Positions 1-10,490 of a DNA stretch of 26,000 bases are shown piece by piece; the stretch's first letter is position 1; each line of letters opens with the position of its first letter. Under the pieces are notes generated by a model that was not told the origin of the DNA, did no database searches, and saw only the letters and a list, made by a program, of their open reading frames with translations. The translations under genes were made by a program, and so were the position numbers. The DNA is from Cristatella mucedo (lineage: Eukaryota; Bryozoa; Phylactolaemata; Cristatellidae). The DNA is taken from contig WPIO01000274.1 of the NCBI GenBank assembly GCA_009760855.2, forward strand, positions 64,001 through 90,000, in the 5' to 3' direction.

Positions 1-74
1 AACTGTCTGAAACACATAAATAGATATTAGCTGATTTAACATCGTTACCTGTTTAGAAGCAGAAGAGTTCTAAC

Positions 75-185
75 GGCGTTTACCACCACTTTCAGTTGCC
101 AATAAGTTATCGCCCATTGCAGGGTTCGATTCGGGGAACTCGGTCAGTGAGAGCGAGCACCTCATAACTCAGGCTATCACGGCCA
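75..185 (-). mobile_element. tRNA-derived SINE head (diverged)
   Basis: Read on the minus strand this stretch has the order of a tRNA-like head: a TAGCCTGAGT box that resembles an RNA polymerase III A box, then AGGTGCTCGC as in the other SINEs of this window, then a degraded B box near 125-140 (CGAATCGAACCC). It is too diverged for a functional tRNA and I cannot define its 3' end. The assignment rests on similarity in layout to the clearer copies at 1,690 and 6,555. Confidence 0.4.
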
Positions 186-520
186 CTTAAATCAAGGCCG
201 CGGCCACCTATATCCAACCGCCGTCGTCGACCTCGGGATGCGGCCTCGTAATGGATAGCAGTTGCTTCATCTGGCAAATGGTGACGAAAATGAAAGGACG
301 GACGTGGCTTGAAGCGTGAACTGATTGGACACCAGGGAGACGACGACAGGTTGCAGCACACGACCTCCGGTTCGTCGACCGGCAGTGACATCAAAGCCAT
401 ACCTCTTGAGTCCTATATGAGCACTGAAAAAGCTGATGGATCTAACGATCTAAAGGTTCGGATCGAACGGGGAAATGATCGAGCGGTCGCTGAGAGTTCC
501 GAAGAAAATTATACGCGAGA
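186..520. other. Unassigned stretch, no recognised gene
   Basis: Short open frames exist on both strands (for example 309-533 on plus) but none has a recognisable domain, and the plus frame has no ATG at its listed start and runs into the GA-rich tract. I see no gene here. Confidence 0.4.
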
Positions 521-521
521 A

Positions 522-657
522 AAAGAGAGCTAGAGAGCAGAGAGCGAGAGAGAGAGAGAGAGAGAAAGAAAAAGAGAAGGGGAGAGAGGGATATAGAGAG
601 TGAGAGTGAGGATGAGAGGCCAGAAAATGAGTGAGAGTGAGAGTGAAAGAGAGACAT
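522..657. repeat. (GA)n-rich microsatellite
   Basis: Purine-only or nearly purine-only sequence dominated by GA dinucleotides, with GAAA, GGGA and GTGAGA interruptions. The open frames on both strands (Ser/Leu-rich on minus, Arg/Glu-rich on plus) are translations of this low-complexity DNA and not genes. Confidence 0.9.
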
Positions 658-1200
658 GAGGCATACAAATGCCGAGTTTGCTGTCCACCAAGCTTCAGCA
701 GCCATTTTTTCAGGGCTCCTTGCTGCTCTTCTTGTTACAGCCGAACCCGCTAGATGTTGAGACAGAAAACCTTGACCTCAGCAGCTCTCATACATATACG
801 GCTCCGCATTATGCCTCACTGGGGAATTGTCCGCTTGTGTCAAAATTGCTGCTGGCGAAGAGTTGGACTCTGCTTTATTTACAGACCACCTAAAGATTTT
901 GATGCGTCAATTTCAATACCGGGCCGGACATTCCTCGACCCCACCGATCGATATTTGTTAGCTAAGGTACGACGCTCTGCACCCATGTTGTCATCAGCTC
1001 GGATCGCATCGAGGTTGGGTCTACTTTTCAAAAGCCTCTACAGATCCGCTACTGGCCGATACAAAACTAATGATAAATTCTAGGAGACCAACCCAGAGCA
1101 TGCAGGAGTCTACCTGGTTTAAATTTTCACATAAAATTAACTAACCGCCGCTTGTCAAGACTTAAATATAAGTCTTGGAGGCCTGAAGAGTCTTTGTACG
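658..1200. other. Unassigned stretch with two small hairpins
   Basis: No recognised gene. Open frames at 669-893 and 754-1083 (+) show no domain. Close to its right end, about 1,155-1,215, two short perfect hairpins follow each other: a 9-bp stem (CAAGACTTA / TAAGTCTTG) and a 7-bp stem (ACGATAC / GTATCGT). They sit directly before the LINE fragment. Confidence 0.4.
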
Positions 1201-1689
1201 ATACTTTGTATCGTTAAGTACACTGCAGCTTAGCTTGTCTGTCGTGAGCGTTGCAGTTGCCACAGCACACCACTTCTCGCCGACCTGCACTGGCTACCAG
1301 TCAAGCAACGGATTGAATTCAAGGTTTTGTCGCTCACTTTTAGGCTCCTTCATTCTTTAGCTTCAGCCTATCCATCAGAGCAGGCCAACCACCGCACCAC
1401 CCGAATTTCGGAATCCAACAGTTTGCCAACACCTCGTACAAACCTCAAATCCTTAGGAGACCGTGCATTTAGTTCGTATGCTCCCAAAGCCTGGAAATCA
1501 CTCCCAACTTGTGTCACAACATCCTCTGACATGACCACTTTAAAAAAAACTTAAAAACGCACCTATTTAGAACAGAATTTAGTGGGTCCCTGAGATTCGT
1601 CCTGTATGTGCTTATGCGTGCTGGCACAGTGCATGCTGCGACTAACCACATTTGAATGCTGACCTTGTGCGTGCCACCCCTCACCACGT

Positions 1690-1842
1690 TATATAATTAT
1701 AAATACAATTCATTTATATAGCGCCCCAAGAGAACTTAATCTCTCTTCAGGCGCTTCACGTATGCCTCGGGGCTCGAGCCCACGACCTCAGTCAGACCTT
1801 GGTCGGGGCGAGCACCTTAACCGCTAGACCAAACCAGCTCGG
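1690..1842 (-). mobile_element. tRNA-derived SINE with target-site duplication
   Basis: On the minus strand it starts with an A-box-like TGGTCTAGCGGTTAAG, has a B-box-like GTGGGCTCGAGCCCC, and ends in a tail with an inverted GCGCC / GGGGCGC stem around a GAGA...TCTC inner stem, then an AT-rich end. An 8-bp direct repeat GTTATATA flanks it (1,688-1,695 and 1,842-1,849), as expected for target-primed insertion. It lies inside the 3' UTR of a LINE fragment, so it inserted after that LINE. Near-identical copies occur at 6,555 and 19,838. Confidence 0.88.
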
Positions 1843-1887
1843 TTATATATGTTGTTTGTCTAGCACGATACCAGTCGCCGTTCGATC

Positions 1888-1985
1888 ACGGTTCCTTTGC
1901 AGCAAATGTAAAGCGCATAGAAAGAGATTTGATTTCTGTGAGGGCACTTTATCAAGTTTATTTACTTTTTAATTATTAGTATTGC
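1888..1985 (+). repeat. LINE 3' tail stem-loop
   Basis: The sequence AAGCGC...AGAAAGAGATT...TTTCTGTGAGGGC matches, with drift, the tails at 13,045-13,110 (minus), 24,705-24,770 (minus) and 19,160-19,250 (plus). It is followed by an AT-rich end. It is the shared tail discussed in the findings. Confidence 0.65.
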
Positions 1986-2039
1986 ACTTACTGTATTATT
2001 AAGCAGGTTAGCCCTCTGCCTCAAATCGGGGTGACCACC

Positions 2040-5000
2040 AGAGAGGAGTAGTCTCTCGCCGACCAACCGACCGACCAATCTCGGGCCGACGGCGTGGCTG
2101 AAAGATGGTCGTTACGTCCTCCTGCACTCTCGCGGTGCAATCGCAGCAACCGGCCACTCGCTCGCGACACGCCGCTGTTTACGCAGGATTGTTTTCGTAG
2201 GTGACCGCACTGCCGCAGCTCCGCAGGAGGCGCAGCCGCCAGTGAAGGTGACTTGGACGAGACGTGCGCGTCTGTTAATTCCGGGCAAACTGTTACCCTG
2301 CTCCTGCTGAGCCCAGGGTCCGCTGGATGGAGGCTGCTGGTGTTAATATTAACGAGACGTTTGCTTAGCGCTCTGCCGGTAAAGGTTCGTCGCTTACGCT
2401 TCTTACGCTGCAGCCTCTCTTATCTAGCGGCAGAAGAGCCGCAATAGAACTCGAAGCTCATTCTACGCACTCACTCAGGCTGGAAAGCGACGAAGAGCGA
2501 AGCCCCCACTAGCGAGTCGTGGCGTCGTCGACGACGGCTGTATTATGTGATCTAGCAGCCGTCGTGCGTGCTGCTCCGGAGCACGTGGTGTTGTGAGAGA
2601 GAAGAGAGTGGATAGCGTGCGTGCAGGCCGACTCATAGGCAGAAAGTTAATTGCGCGGCAAGGAACGCGTCGCGCGCCGGCAAAGAGCGCGACCGTTGGA
2701 CGGACTCAAACGTCGGCTGGGGGCGGAACCATGTGACGGCGATGACACGCCCATAGTATGTAGGCCGGCCGCCTTACAAAGAACGGAAACGCGCTATCTG
2801 GATCTACTCCTGGGCGCTTTGTTTCTCATTAAAACTAATTAATTTAAAATGCGTAATCTTATAATGCAAGCGGTAATGCTAGCGGTATTTTGCCCTAAGA
2901 ATACAACAGCGACAATATGCGTCTTTTCACGGCGCTCTTACAATGCCGAATCTCCATCGAGGCCCTTTACAGGTCGCCTCAAGTGGCGAAATCGCCATTA
3001 GTTATTGACGTTAAGATATCATGCTCGGGTCAACTGAGGAAAGTAAGTATACGGTAACATTCATTTCAAAAATATACGTACGAGAATCCGTCGCGTTATT
3101 GTCAACCGGCTCTGTGTCCGAATTACCAGTCATTCATCGGGCTGTCGCCAAAACACGCAGCGAGTCCTATTTTTTGCCAACCGTTCCGCACCCGTTTTTG
3201 TAGGCCGCCGCTGGCAAAGCAGTTGTTACCCAGGCCGCGGTGGCCGATGCGCGTTTCGCTCAAGGCCTTCACTCTTGACTCCTCGAACCGACCGGAACAG
3301 GCTGAGGCGCATCGTGCTGGCGCTGTGTGTTACCCCGCCGCCCTCTTTTTCGCAGCCCCGGCAGTGCAACCATTACGTTAGTACTACCAGCATCAAGTTA
3401 ACTCTGCGGTCAGTCTTACTTGGAAGCCCCGCTCCGCCTGCACTGCCGCCGCCCGTGCGACGAGCCATTAATTTTGCACGATGCGAAGCCGGCCAAGCAT
3501 CCAGCGTTCGCTCGCCCCTTTCGTGTGACTGCACCGATTCCGCCAATTACGTCGCCGCCATCGCCTAGAAGCCGCCGTAGCCTACCGCATCGCCTAGCCG
3601 CCGTAGCCGCCGCTGCCGGGTGGCAGTTCGAGTCGAGCAAACATGGCGTCGGGGGATTGGTGGGGGCGACGGATCGCCGCTGTCTTGCTATCACGCGCTC
3701 GCTGGCGTCTGAACCAATTTTCCGAGCTTTTCGCAAGCCGCGACGGCTGCGCTTAGGAGATTAGCCGCCCGGAGTAGTTGCTAGTATGCTTGCCGTCGCT
3801 AAGAAAGTATGAAGATGTGTTCGTGCGAGTAACGCCTGTTTTGTGCTAGGCCACTAGCGGTGCTGTCGCATGCAAATCTACACCCGTCTGAGAGCGAGTG
3901 CTACTCACGCCGTCAGAGAGTGAGTGCCTCACGAGTGCCGGACCCCACCCAGTGCGAACCGGAAGAGAAAGCGAGGCGCTTCCGGTGCAGATGCGCTTTC
4001 GCTAAGACCGCGAGCAGTTGACAGCTGTCGCTCCGCTCTTGGGCGGCAATCAACGCGGACGCCTGTCCTGCGTCCTGCGCGCCTCCTTCAAAGGACGTTT
4101 GCTCGGGACTCTTGCGAAGGCACATGTGACAGCCTGCCGCTAGCGCTCTCACGTCCGTAATCGCTGCCTCAATTGGCCTCCCGAGCGATTCGTTCTGCTC
4201 CATCTATCGCGTGCGTCGCACTCAACGAGCCGTGCGTAAGCTGACGCTCTGTCGGCACGCACGCGTCGGTAGAGAAACGACGAAACGCGGACACCGAGGG
4301 GGGGCTTCAACCCTGGTGTATTTCCTCACAGCCCGTAGTTTTACCACACACAGCCGTTTTTCCCTCCTTCCTATTTCCCACTGCCAGCTTCCGTCCGGCA
4401 GTCACTCATGCTTGTAAAACATCATTCATACTCCCATATAACCCATAAACCAATAAAGCCACAGACCCACAATAAAGCATACAATCACGCCATAAAGCCG
4501 CTGTCTACGCCGCTCGCCGTCGACGTGCTCTCCGCAGCCTGCGCCACCGCCGCAGCAGCCGCCGTTTCTTGCTTCCTTTCATCTTCTTAGAGGCATAGCG
4601 CCGGACGTGCTGTCGACAGTTGTCACCGCCTTGATACGAGATAGCGGCGTCGGCGGCGGCGGCGGCGGCAGCAGAAGCAGCCTCTGCGGCAGCGGATGCC
4701 ACCGTCTTAGTCGGTCCAGCTGCTGCTGCGCGGTGCCGCCGCGAAGCTGAACCAAGGGAGGCGACTTTAGCCTGCACGGCTCGGCAACTCTGTCGAAAAG
4801 TCCGGCCGCCGTCCTCAACGGCCGTTAGTCGACCTTGAACGTTAGTAGGGCGGGGGATCCGGTGAAGGACAGTAGCAAGTGCCGGCTGGCAGACGACCCC
4901 GAGAGAGCCTCGGTCAATCACGGCACCGAGTCTGACGGCTCGGTGCCGATTAACGCCAGCGCCGGCGGCGGAGCAATCGCCGACGGCGGCGAGGCTGCGG

Positions 5001-5330
5001 CCACTTCGACGGCGGCGGCGACGCAGCAGCTGCCACACTGAGCCGGCTTCCGGTTTCGCGCCGTGCTGCTCTGGTGCTACAGAGCGTCGCGCGGTCGGCG
5101 ACTGACGCGACTAAGCCGCTCCGCCTCGGAAGTGACCGGCGTCGCCAGCCACAGCGAACATTCGTTGAACCCGGTCTGCCTAGGTCGTTTTGAAACTGGC
5201 AACTAGTCAAACTTGGCCTCAGGCAGGCCGCCGACTCTGCCCACGTGCTCGGACCGACAGCTTTCGTCGGAGCCGCCGTCGCGGCCGTACATCACTGCGG
5301 TAGTGGCGAATGACGGCCGGCAGCTCGTTC
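2040..5330. other. GC- and CpG-rich block without a supported gene
   Basis: This block is rich in CpG and in GCC/CGG triplet runs (for example around 3,550-3,620 and 4,640-4,690), unlike its flanks. Many frames are open on both strands, including 177 codons on minus at 4,505-5,038, but their products are Arg/Ala/Pro-rich low-complexity sequence as expected from GC-rich DNA read in any frame. Two AATAAA hexamers lie at about 4,452 and 4,471. It could be a CpG-island-like promoter or first-exon region or a GC-rich repeat; no exon can be defended. Confidence 0.5.
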
Positions 5331-5355
5331 ACTCGCTGGAAGACGCAATGAGGTT

Positions 5356-5402
5356 GATATTGCAGCGTCGGCTGCTGCGGCAGCAGCCGACGCTGCAATA
5401 TC
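5356..5402. repeat. 47-bp near-perfect palindrome
   Basis: Two 23-base arms (5,356-5,378 and 5,380-5,402) are exact reverse complements separated by one base. The arm contains TGCAGCGTCGGCTGCTGC. Such a structure folds into a long hairpin. No protein or transposon context explains it. Confidence 0.95.
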
Positions 5403-5676
5403 GCTCAGACGCTTCCGGTGCCGCCGGTGGCTCCATAAAACGGAGAATGGTAATAACAGTAATCATAAAACTATTAGGAGCAATACGACATGTGCAGAGC
5501 ATACAAAGAGAGATAAATCTCCGTCTTGGCACTGTACACATGCTGGCAAGGAAGCATTGCAATCGGTTTGCGATAACAGGCACCACGGCAGCACGCATAC
5601 GCATGAAAAAGAACAGCTCAAATGGACGCAGCTAATGCGGTCAGGAATCGGTACCTTTTTAGTATCTTGTTGAATG

Positions 5677-6013
5677 TCACCAAGGTTTGTCGTTATGGTA
5701 TTTGGATTGAGTTTCGGGCTTTGGAAGCGAATGGACTACAACTAAAGGCATGGTTTTCAAGTGCTTCTGATATAATTGACAGATGAGCCGTGTTTCAAAA
5801 ATGTGCAGCAGACCTTTCGAGCTGGTCAATCGCTGTGCAGTTTTCTTATTCAAGTTAACTGCAGGCTTATATCGAGTTACAGATACAAGGTCTACCGTTA
5901 TGAAACAGGCAGCTCTCCTTCCATCGGGCGCTACGTGAGCCACTAATAAATTTGGCTCACTGAAACATAGTTCATTGCTGAGTAGTTGTTCGCTACCCGT
6001 AGTAAGAGCTTAG
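5677..6013 (-). other. Unassigned open frame of about 110 codons
   Basis: On minus, a frame is open from just after a TAA near 6,014 down to a TAG at 5,677-5,679. Its first ATG is at 5,943. The predicted product is not low-complexity and has a mixed composition with a segment RRAACFITVDLVSVTRYKPA (about 5,866-5,925) that looks protein-like, but I do not recognise a family. It could be an isolated exon, a fragment of a decayed transposon, or chance. No splice site is strong enough to choose. Confidence 0.25.
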
Positions 6014-6554
6014 CATGTGGGTCACAATCCACGAGATAGATTGTGAACTGGAATCTAATTGATACATCAGGCAAGCTTCCGATAAAACTGAGTTTGAACA
6101 TGCTTCTACCAACTTGGACTGAGCCTGGTCTTTAAACACATATTTTGCCACTTTTACGTTCGCTAGCTTGTTTGTACGTTAGATTTTATTCTGGAAAAAT
6201 ATTTTATTTTTATTTTTTTATATTCTATTTTTACTTTCTATTATAGTTTTGAAATGTGCACTCCCATTCCAGGTTTTGTTGTTCAGATTGTATGACGCAA
6301 ATGTCAGCACGTACTTTGGCCCGGTTGCCGGATAGGGTACTTCAAAGCCCGCTACGAAAGGTGAATAGGGCTCCTTCAATAATTCAACTGTGCCCCAGAA
6401 ACACATCGAAGACAAAATAGACTTCGGTGAAGTGTATGACAATGATGGCAAGGAGCCATCAAAAAGTGTCAGCCTTTGTTCCCGCACGAGCTGCCTAGCA
6501 AGACTTTTTAACTTCCAGCACTTTGACCAATCTGTGGCTGACGCGATTGACCCA
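6014..6554. other. Unassigned stretch with a T-rich tract
   Basis: Contains a strongly T-rich tract at about 6,185-6,246 ending in TATAG. A minus-strand open frame (6,218 upward) runs into the neighbouring SINE, where its ATG lies, so that start is not credible. No domain is recognisable. Confidence 0.35.
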
Positions 6555-6704
6555 CGAAAATATAAAATATAATTCATGTATATAGCGCCTCAAGAGAACT
6601 TAATCTCTATTCAGGCGCTTCACCTATGCCTCGGGGCTCGAGCCCACGATCTCAGTCAGACCTTGGTCGGGGCGAGCACCTGAACCGCTAGACCAAACCA
6701 GCTC
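6555..6704 (-). mobile_element. tRNA-derived SINE
   Basis: Same family and orientation as the copy at 1,690, differing by scattered substitutions. The A-box-like TCTAGCGGTT, the B-box-like GGGCTCGAGCCCC and the GCGCC...GGCGC tail stem are all present. A 6-bp direct repeat GACCCA flanks it (6,549-6,554 and 6,705-6,710), consistent with a target-site duplication. Confidence 0.87.
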
Positions 6705-6710
6705 GACCCA

Positions 6711-8570
6711 AGCTCTTCGAAATGATTAGGGCCAGGGTCCCTAGGGGCAAAGGTTCCGCCCCGACCAGACGCCAGCTTTCCGGCTTTTACGGACAGAGAC
6801 GGCAGACCAGTACGCCCTTCTCTAGATGCACGAGCTGCCGTGTCGCTGGGTCGACTTGTTCGCCTAGAGCCACGCTGCTACCGTACGGTGACCGAGGTTA
6901 GCTGGCAGCTAAATGACGATAACCACCGCGATCAGCATGACCCAGCGGGTAGCGCCTGTAGGATAGAGGCAGACTGCCAGCAGAGCGGCGGCGCTCAGGT
7001 CTACAATCCGAGGCCGAGTCCGGCCACTGTTCAGCCGTCGCTACATTAGTTATACAGCTTGGTTCGCCAGTAGCATAGCCAGAGTGCAAGGTCAGCGAAT
7101 CGTGCAGATTTCCGGAATGGCACCATGCGACGTCTCGCCGGGTGGCTCGACGACTGGCACGTGACATCGCATACTGGCAAGGCGGCGTCGCGCTGAACGA
7201 GCGAGCTGAGAGAGCTAGAGCGGAATCAGCGCGAGCGGCCGCTGCTCGCTCTGACCTTGGCACTCATCGGTGAAGAGGGCATATATCTATGAGGAGCAGG
7301 AGGAGGAGGAGGAGCAAAGCGAGCGATGCCGAGGGACCTGAGAAGAGGGGGACCACAGCCCGCACCTGCTGGGCAGATGGTCGAAGGAACACCTATGATG
7401 GGCATAGATCGGTGGCGTGTCAGCGAAAGTGCGCGCTCATTAGCGATGCGCCGGCATCAGTCCAAGCAGCGAAGACGCCGGCCGGCATGAGCTTCCTGCT
7501 GCTTCGTAAAGCTGCTGGCACGAAGCCAACTGAGACCGGATCTCGAAATCGCGGCGCCCGGCGATCCATCGTAGTTGTTTTGAACAAAGGAGGCTTTGCT
7601 GCGTCTAGATCTTGAGTAGTTTTGTTCGACAAGCATAACGAATGGTAAGAAGGTCTTGGAAAAAGCTGACGGCATTTAAAAAAAATCTGCCGTTCTGCTT
7701 AGGATAAGGGCGCCTCAGTCTAGCTAATCCATCCGTTTCAGGCGTCCGGCCGAGACTTGATGCTAACATATCTGTCCGAGATTCCACGACACTCGGACTA
7801 AGTGGTCGCTAGGCAGGAGAGTTTTGTGCAGAGCATTTTAAGCCTAGGCGGCTTGCGGCGAGTATTCGGTGACAGCTGTAACTTGCAGATCGTCCGGCCT
7901 GTGCTATTTTATGCTACTCGCAGCGGGTGCAACGCTTTGCAGCCATGCTCATATGCCGCGAGCTGTCCGCCTGCAAAATTACATGACTTCTCACCAACTC
8001 GCACTGCCTCTCCCTCAAGCAGCACATCGAGTCCAAGGCTTTGCCATTCACGTTTGGGTTCTTTCGTTTCTTGGGTCAATCTTACCAGTTGGAAATTTTT
8101 TCACTCGATTCTTAAAATTCAAACGTTTAAAAATAAGCCCAATCCTCACGTCATGTGCTCTATTCACATGAATTTTTCTTCATGTACTAATACATACTAA
8201 AATTGTGCACGCTATCGCTCATCTACTGAATCGTGCTTCCTTCCCATGCAGGCAAAGTGACTAGAAAGCAATTTAGCTTCTCCAGGGTGCACCAGAAATA
8301 TTGTATTATTATTTTGCACTGCCCACTGTAGATATTGTCAGGCATGGGTACTGTTGAACGTACAGCTACCCAGTGGCTATGTATCAGCCATCGTCGACAT
8401 TCTCATTCTCAAGTGATGGATGCGCCAAAGAAGGAAGGGTCTAGGGGAAACATAGAGATAGAGAGTGAGAAAGAAATAATTGAGCTATTGGCATGCATTT
8501 TCTTTGATCACGCATGAGCGATGGATTGAGTTTACGTAGATCGCATTCAAACAAGTGTATTAGATTATTC
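6711..8570. other. Unassigned stretch, no recognised gene
   Basis: Mixed composition with an (AGG)n-like patch at about 7,289-7,315. Open frames of 60-132 codons on both strands show no recognisable domain, and several are mutually overlapping shadows. I see no repeat partner for this stretch in the window. Confidence 0.4.
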
Positions 8571-8573
8571 AAC

Positions 8574-8618
8574 AGAGAGGGGGGAGAGTTAGGGAGAGAG
8601 GAAGAGAGCGAGAGATAG

Positions 8619-8698
<80 letters not shown>

Positions 8699-8824
8699 TA
8701 AGGGGGAAGGGCAATAAGGAGAGGGAGACAAACAGCCATACAGAAACATAACGAGAGAGAAAAGAGAGAGATATATATATATAAAATAGATAGATAGAGT
8801 GGGTGAGAGAGGAATAGGAAGTGG

Positions 8825-8882
<58 letters not shown>

Positions 8883-8920
8883 AAGTGGGAGACAGCGATA
8901 AATGAGGGAGAGAGCGATGT

Positions 8921-9013
<93 letters not shown>

Positions 9014-9141
9014 GAGAGAGCGATAACGAGGGAGAGAAAGAGAGAGAGTGGGAGAGAGCGATAAGGATATCGAGAGAGAGAGACAGAGTGATAGGGAGGG
9101 AGAGAGCAATATGGAGGGAGAGACAGACAGACAGACAGACA
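8574..9141. repeat. Long (GA)n microsatellite with embedded GACA run
   Basis: About 570 bases dominated by GA dinucleotides, with pure runs at about 8,620-8,690 and 8,925-9,010 and a GACA tetranucleotide run at about 9,121-9,140. A short ATATATAT run and ATAGATAGATAG lie at about 8,770-8,797. The 247-codon Ser/Leu-rich frame on minus and the Arg/Glu-rich frames on plus are artefacts of this repeat. Confidence 0.97.
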
Positions 9142-9354
9142 TACAGAGGGGTCTAAGCGCTGGAAAAATTGTTTCAACCTCCATGCTAAGCCTAGCTTCG
9201 AGAGGAAGTCAATGACACATGTACTGGCTAGTCAAGAAGTAATAAAACATCCAACATATGTCTCTTGCAACGCTGAACGTGTTTTGACTTCGGGGATGTA
9301 AGACTCGTGAATGTAGCTCATGCCATAAAAATGACCAATGCATTCCTGAATTCA

Positions 9355-9616
9355 CTCTCGTTATCCAAATAGTCTTCATACTCGTCAATCCAGCCAGCCT
9401 CTTACGGCTAATCGTAGCCATAGCAATTCATAGTCCAGCCACTTTTATTTTCAAACGGTCCTCAAATTCGGCAATCCAGGCACAAAATGCCTCTTTTTAT
9501 TTTCAAGCAGTCTCAGCACTCCGAAATCCGGCCTCTGTACAGCCTAACATCCAGTCTGCCAGGTGTAAGGCCGTTTGGCAGTGTGGCACTTGGCTCTGAC
9601 AGCAAGCTAGAGTTCG
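9355..9616 (+). repeat. Dispersed direct repeat, copy 1 (partner at 14,663)
   Basis: Aligns over about 250 bases with 14,663-14,925 in the same orientation, with shared blocks such as CTTCATACTC, CAATTCATAG and TTTTATTTTCAA. Internally it looks built of related sub-units, since TTTATTTTCAAxxxGTC followed by a TCCG- or TTCGGCAATCC-like motif occurs more than once. Family unknown. Confidence 0.75.
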
Positions 9617-10269
9617 TTTTCCGCATGTGCAGAGGTACTGACGTTGGCCGTGATGGGTGGTTGACAGCAGCTCCTGTCACAACGACGCACGATAGAAATG
9701 GCCGAATCACATCTCGGTGCATGCAGGCAGGAAAGTGAGGTGTCTTCATTGCTAAGGAGGTGTCTCCATTGGAGGTGTCTCCATTGCCAAGGCAGACGAG
9801 CTTTTACTTATTAACCGTGCGGACGTCATATAGTCACTTAAATGTGAACTAGATCTCTTTCTAAGCATTTTACGCATGCTGTAAAAGTAGCACGTCAATT
9901 TATTCCCGATAACGGTCACAACTCCCGCACGCGCCAGCGAACTCACAATTATTCAACCAAACAGAGAAAATGCCTCAAGGAACGAGTGGATTTCAGGCAT
10001 TCCTTTAAGTGTCGTCTTTTTGGGGTGGGGATGTCACGATGTAAGTCAGGAGTGAATCGGCTAAGTTTGATCTCATGTACGGAATCGGTCGCCGCGACTT
10101 GCGACTCTCCAGCAAAGATGGTTGCACTATGAAGGTGGGCTTGTTTCTACTCCTTCATGGCCGACTGCGACGGAAAAGTGAGTGCTCTCCTCGCAAAAAT
10201 GGCTACCGACGTCCTCACCCCCAGTTGTGGGCTGCCGCATTATGCACGCGAGATTTTTGCTGTTGGTTT
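9617..10269. other. Unassigned stretch with a short tandem repeat
   Basis: Around 9,737-9,795 the motif GAGGTGTCTCCATTG is present three times, one of them with a base change, as a short imperfect tandem array. Otherwise no gene or repeat partner is evident. Confidence 0.45.
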
Positions 10270-10490
10270 TATAATTAACTTCCTGTCACCCGCCCTGTCT
10301 TCGTGCGATAGCTCGACGCGATGGCTGCATTCGCTAATTTGATTCAGCGGAATTACTGACTGGTGGCAGTTATAAGTCGCCAAATTGTAGTAACCCGGCG
10401 CACAGTGAGTTATCTCTTGACGCTGTTTTATAAGAGCGACGCAGTCGAGTAAAAGTTGGCTCAAGTGAGCACCATAAATACAATACCGTC
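10270..10490 (+). repeat. Repeat A, 5' part (partner inverted at 25,745-25,970)
   Basis: Matches the reverse complement of about 25,745-25,970, sharing for example GATAGCTCGACGC, GCATTCGCTAATTTGATTCAG and GACTGGTGGCAGTTATAAGTC in shorter perfect blocks. In the minus-strand partner the match continues directly into the part found here at 11,335, so this copy is interrupted by about 840 bases. Confidence 0.8.

Larger units (their letters stand above)
1205..1990 (+). pseudogene. LINE 3' fragment (end of reverse transcriptase ORF plus 3' UTR), split by a SINE
   Basis: The frame running through about 1,215-1,555 encodes the well known C-terminal end of CR1/L2-type non-LTR retrotransposon ORF2: the motif LLADLHWLPVKQRIEFKVL at about 1,275-1,330, then a PRTNLKSLGDRAF segment and an APKAWKSLP segment. 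An in-frame TAG near 1,212 and a frameshift in the run of eight A at about 1,542-1,549 show decay; beyond the shift the other frame continues the typical LKTHLFR ending. The 3' UTR follows, is interrupted at 1,688-1,849 by a SINE, and resumes to a tail at 1,888-1,985 with the stem-loop (GCGC...GGGC) seen at other LINE ends here. Upstream catalytic RT and endonuclease regions are absent, so this is a 5'-truncated dead copy. Superfamily assignment within LINEs is inference. Confidence 0.8.

Noticed and set aside
2524-2590. Short palindromes (14-bp CGTCGTCGACGACG and 12-bp TGCTCCGGAGCA)
   Set aside because: Short enough to occur by chance in GC-rich DNA with CGT/GAC triplet bias.
4505-5038. 177-codon minus-strand frame in the CpG-rich block
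   Set aside because: Arg/Ala-rich low complexity, overlapped by other open frames on both strands, as expected for GC-rich DNA with few stop codons.
8441-9184. 247-codon Ser/Leu-rich minus-strand frame and Arg/Glu-rich plus-strand frames
   Set aside because: They are translations of a GA/CT microsatellite, open in several frames at once, with no non-repetitive core.
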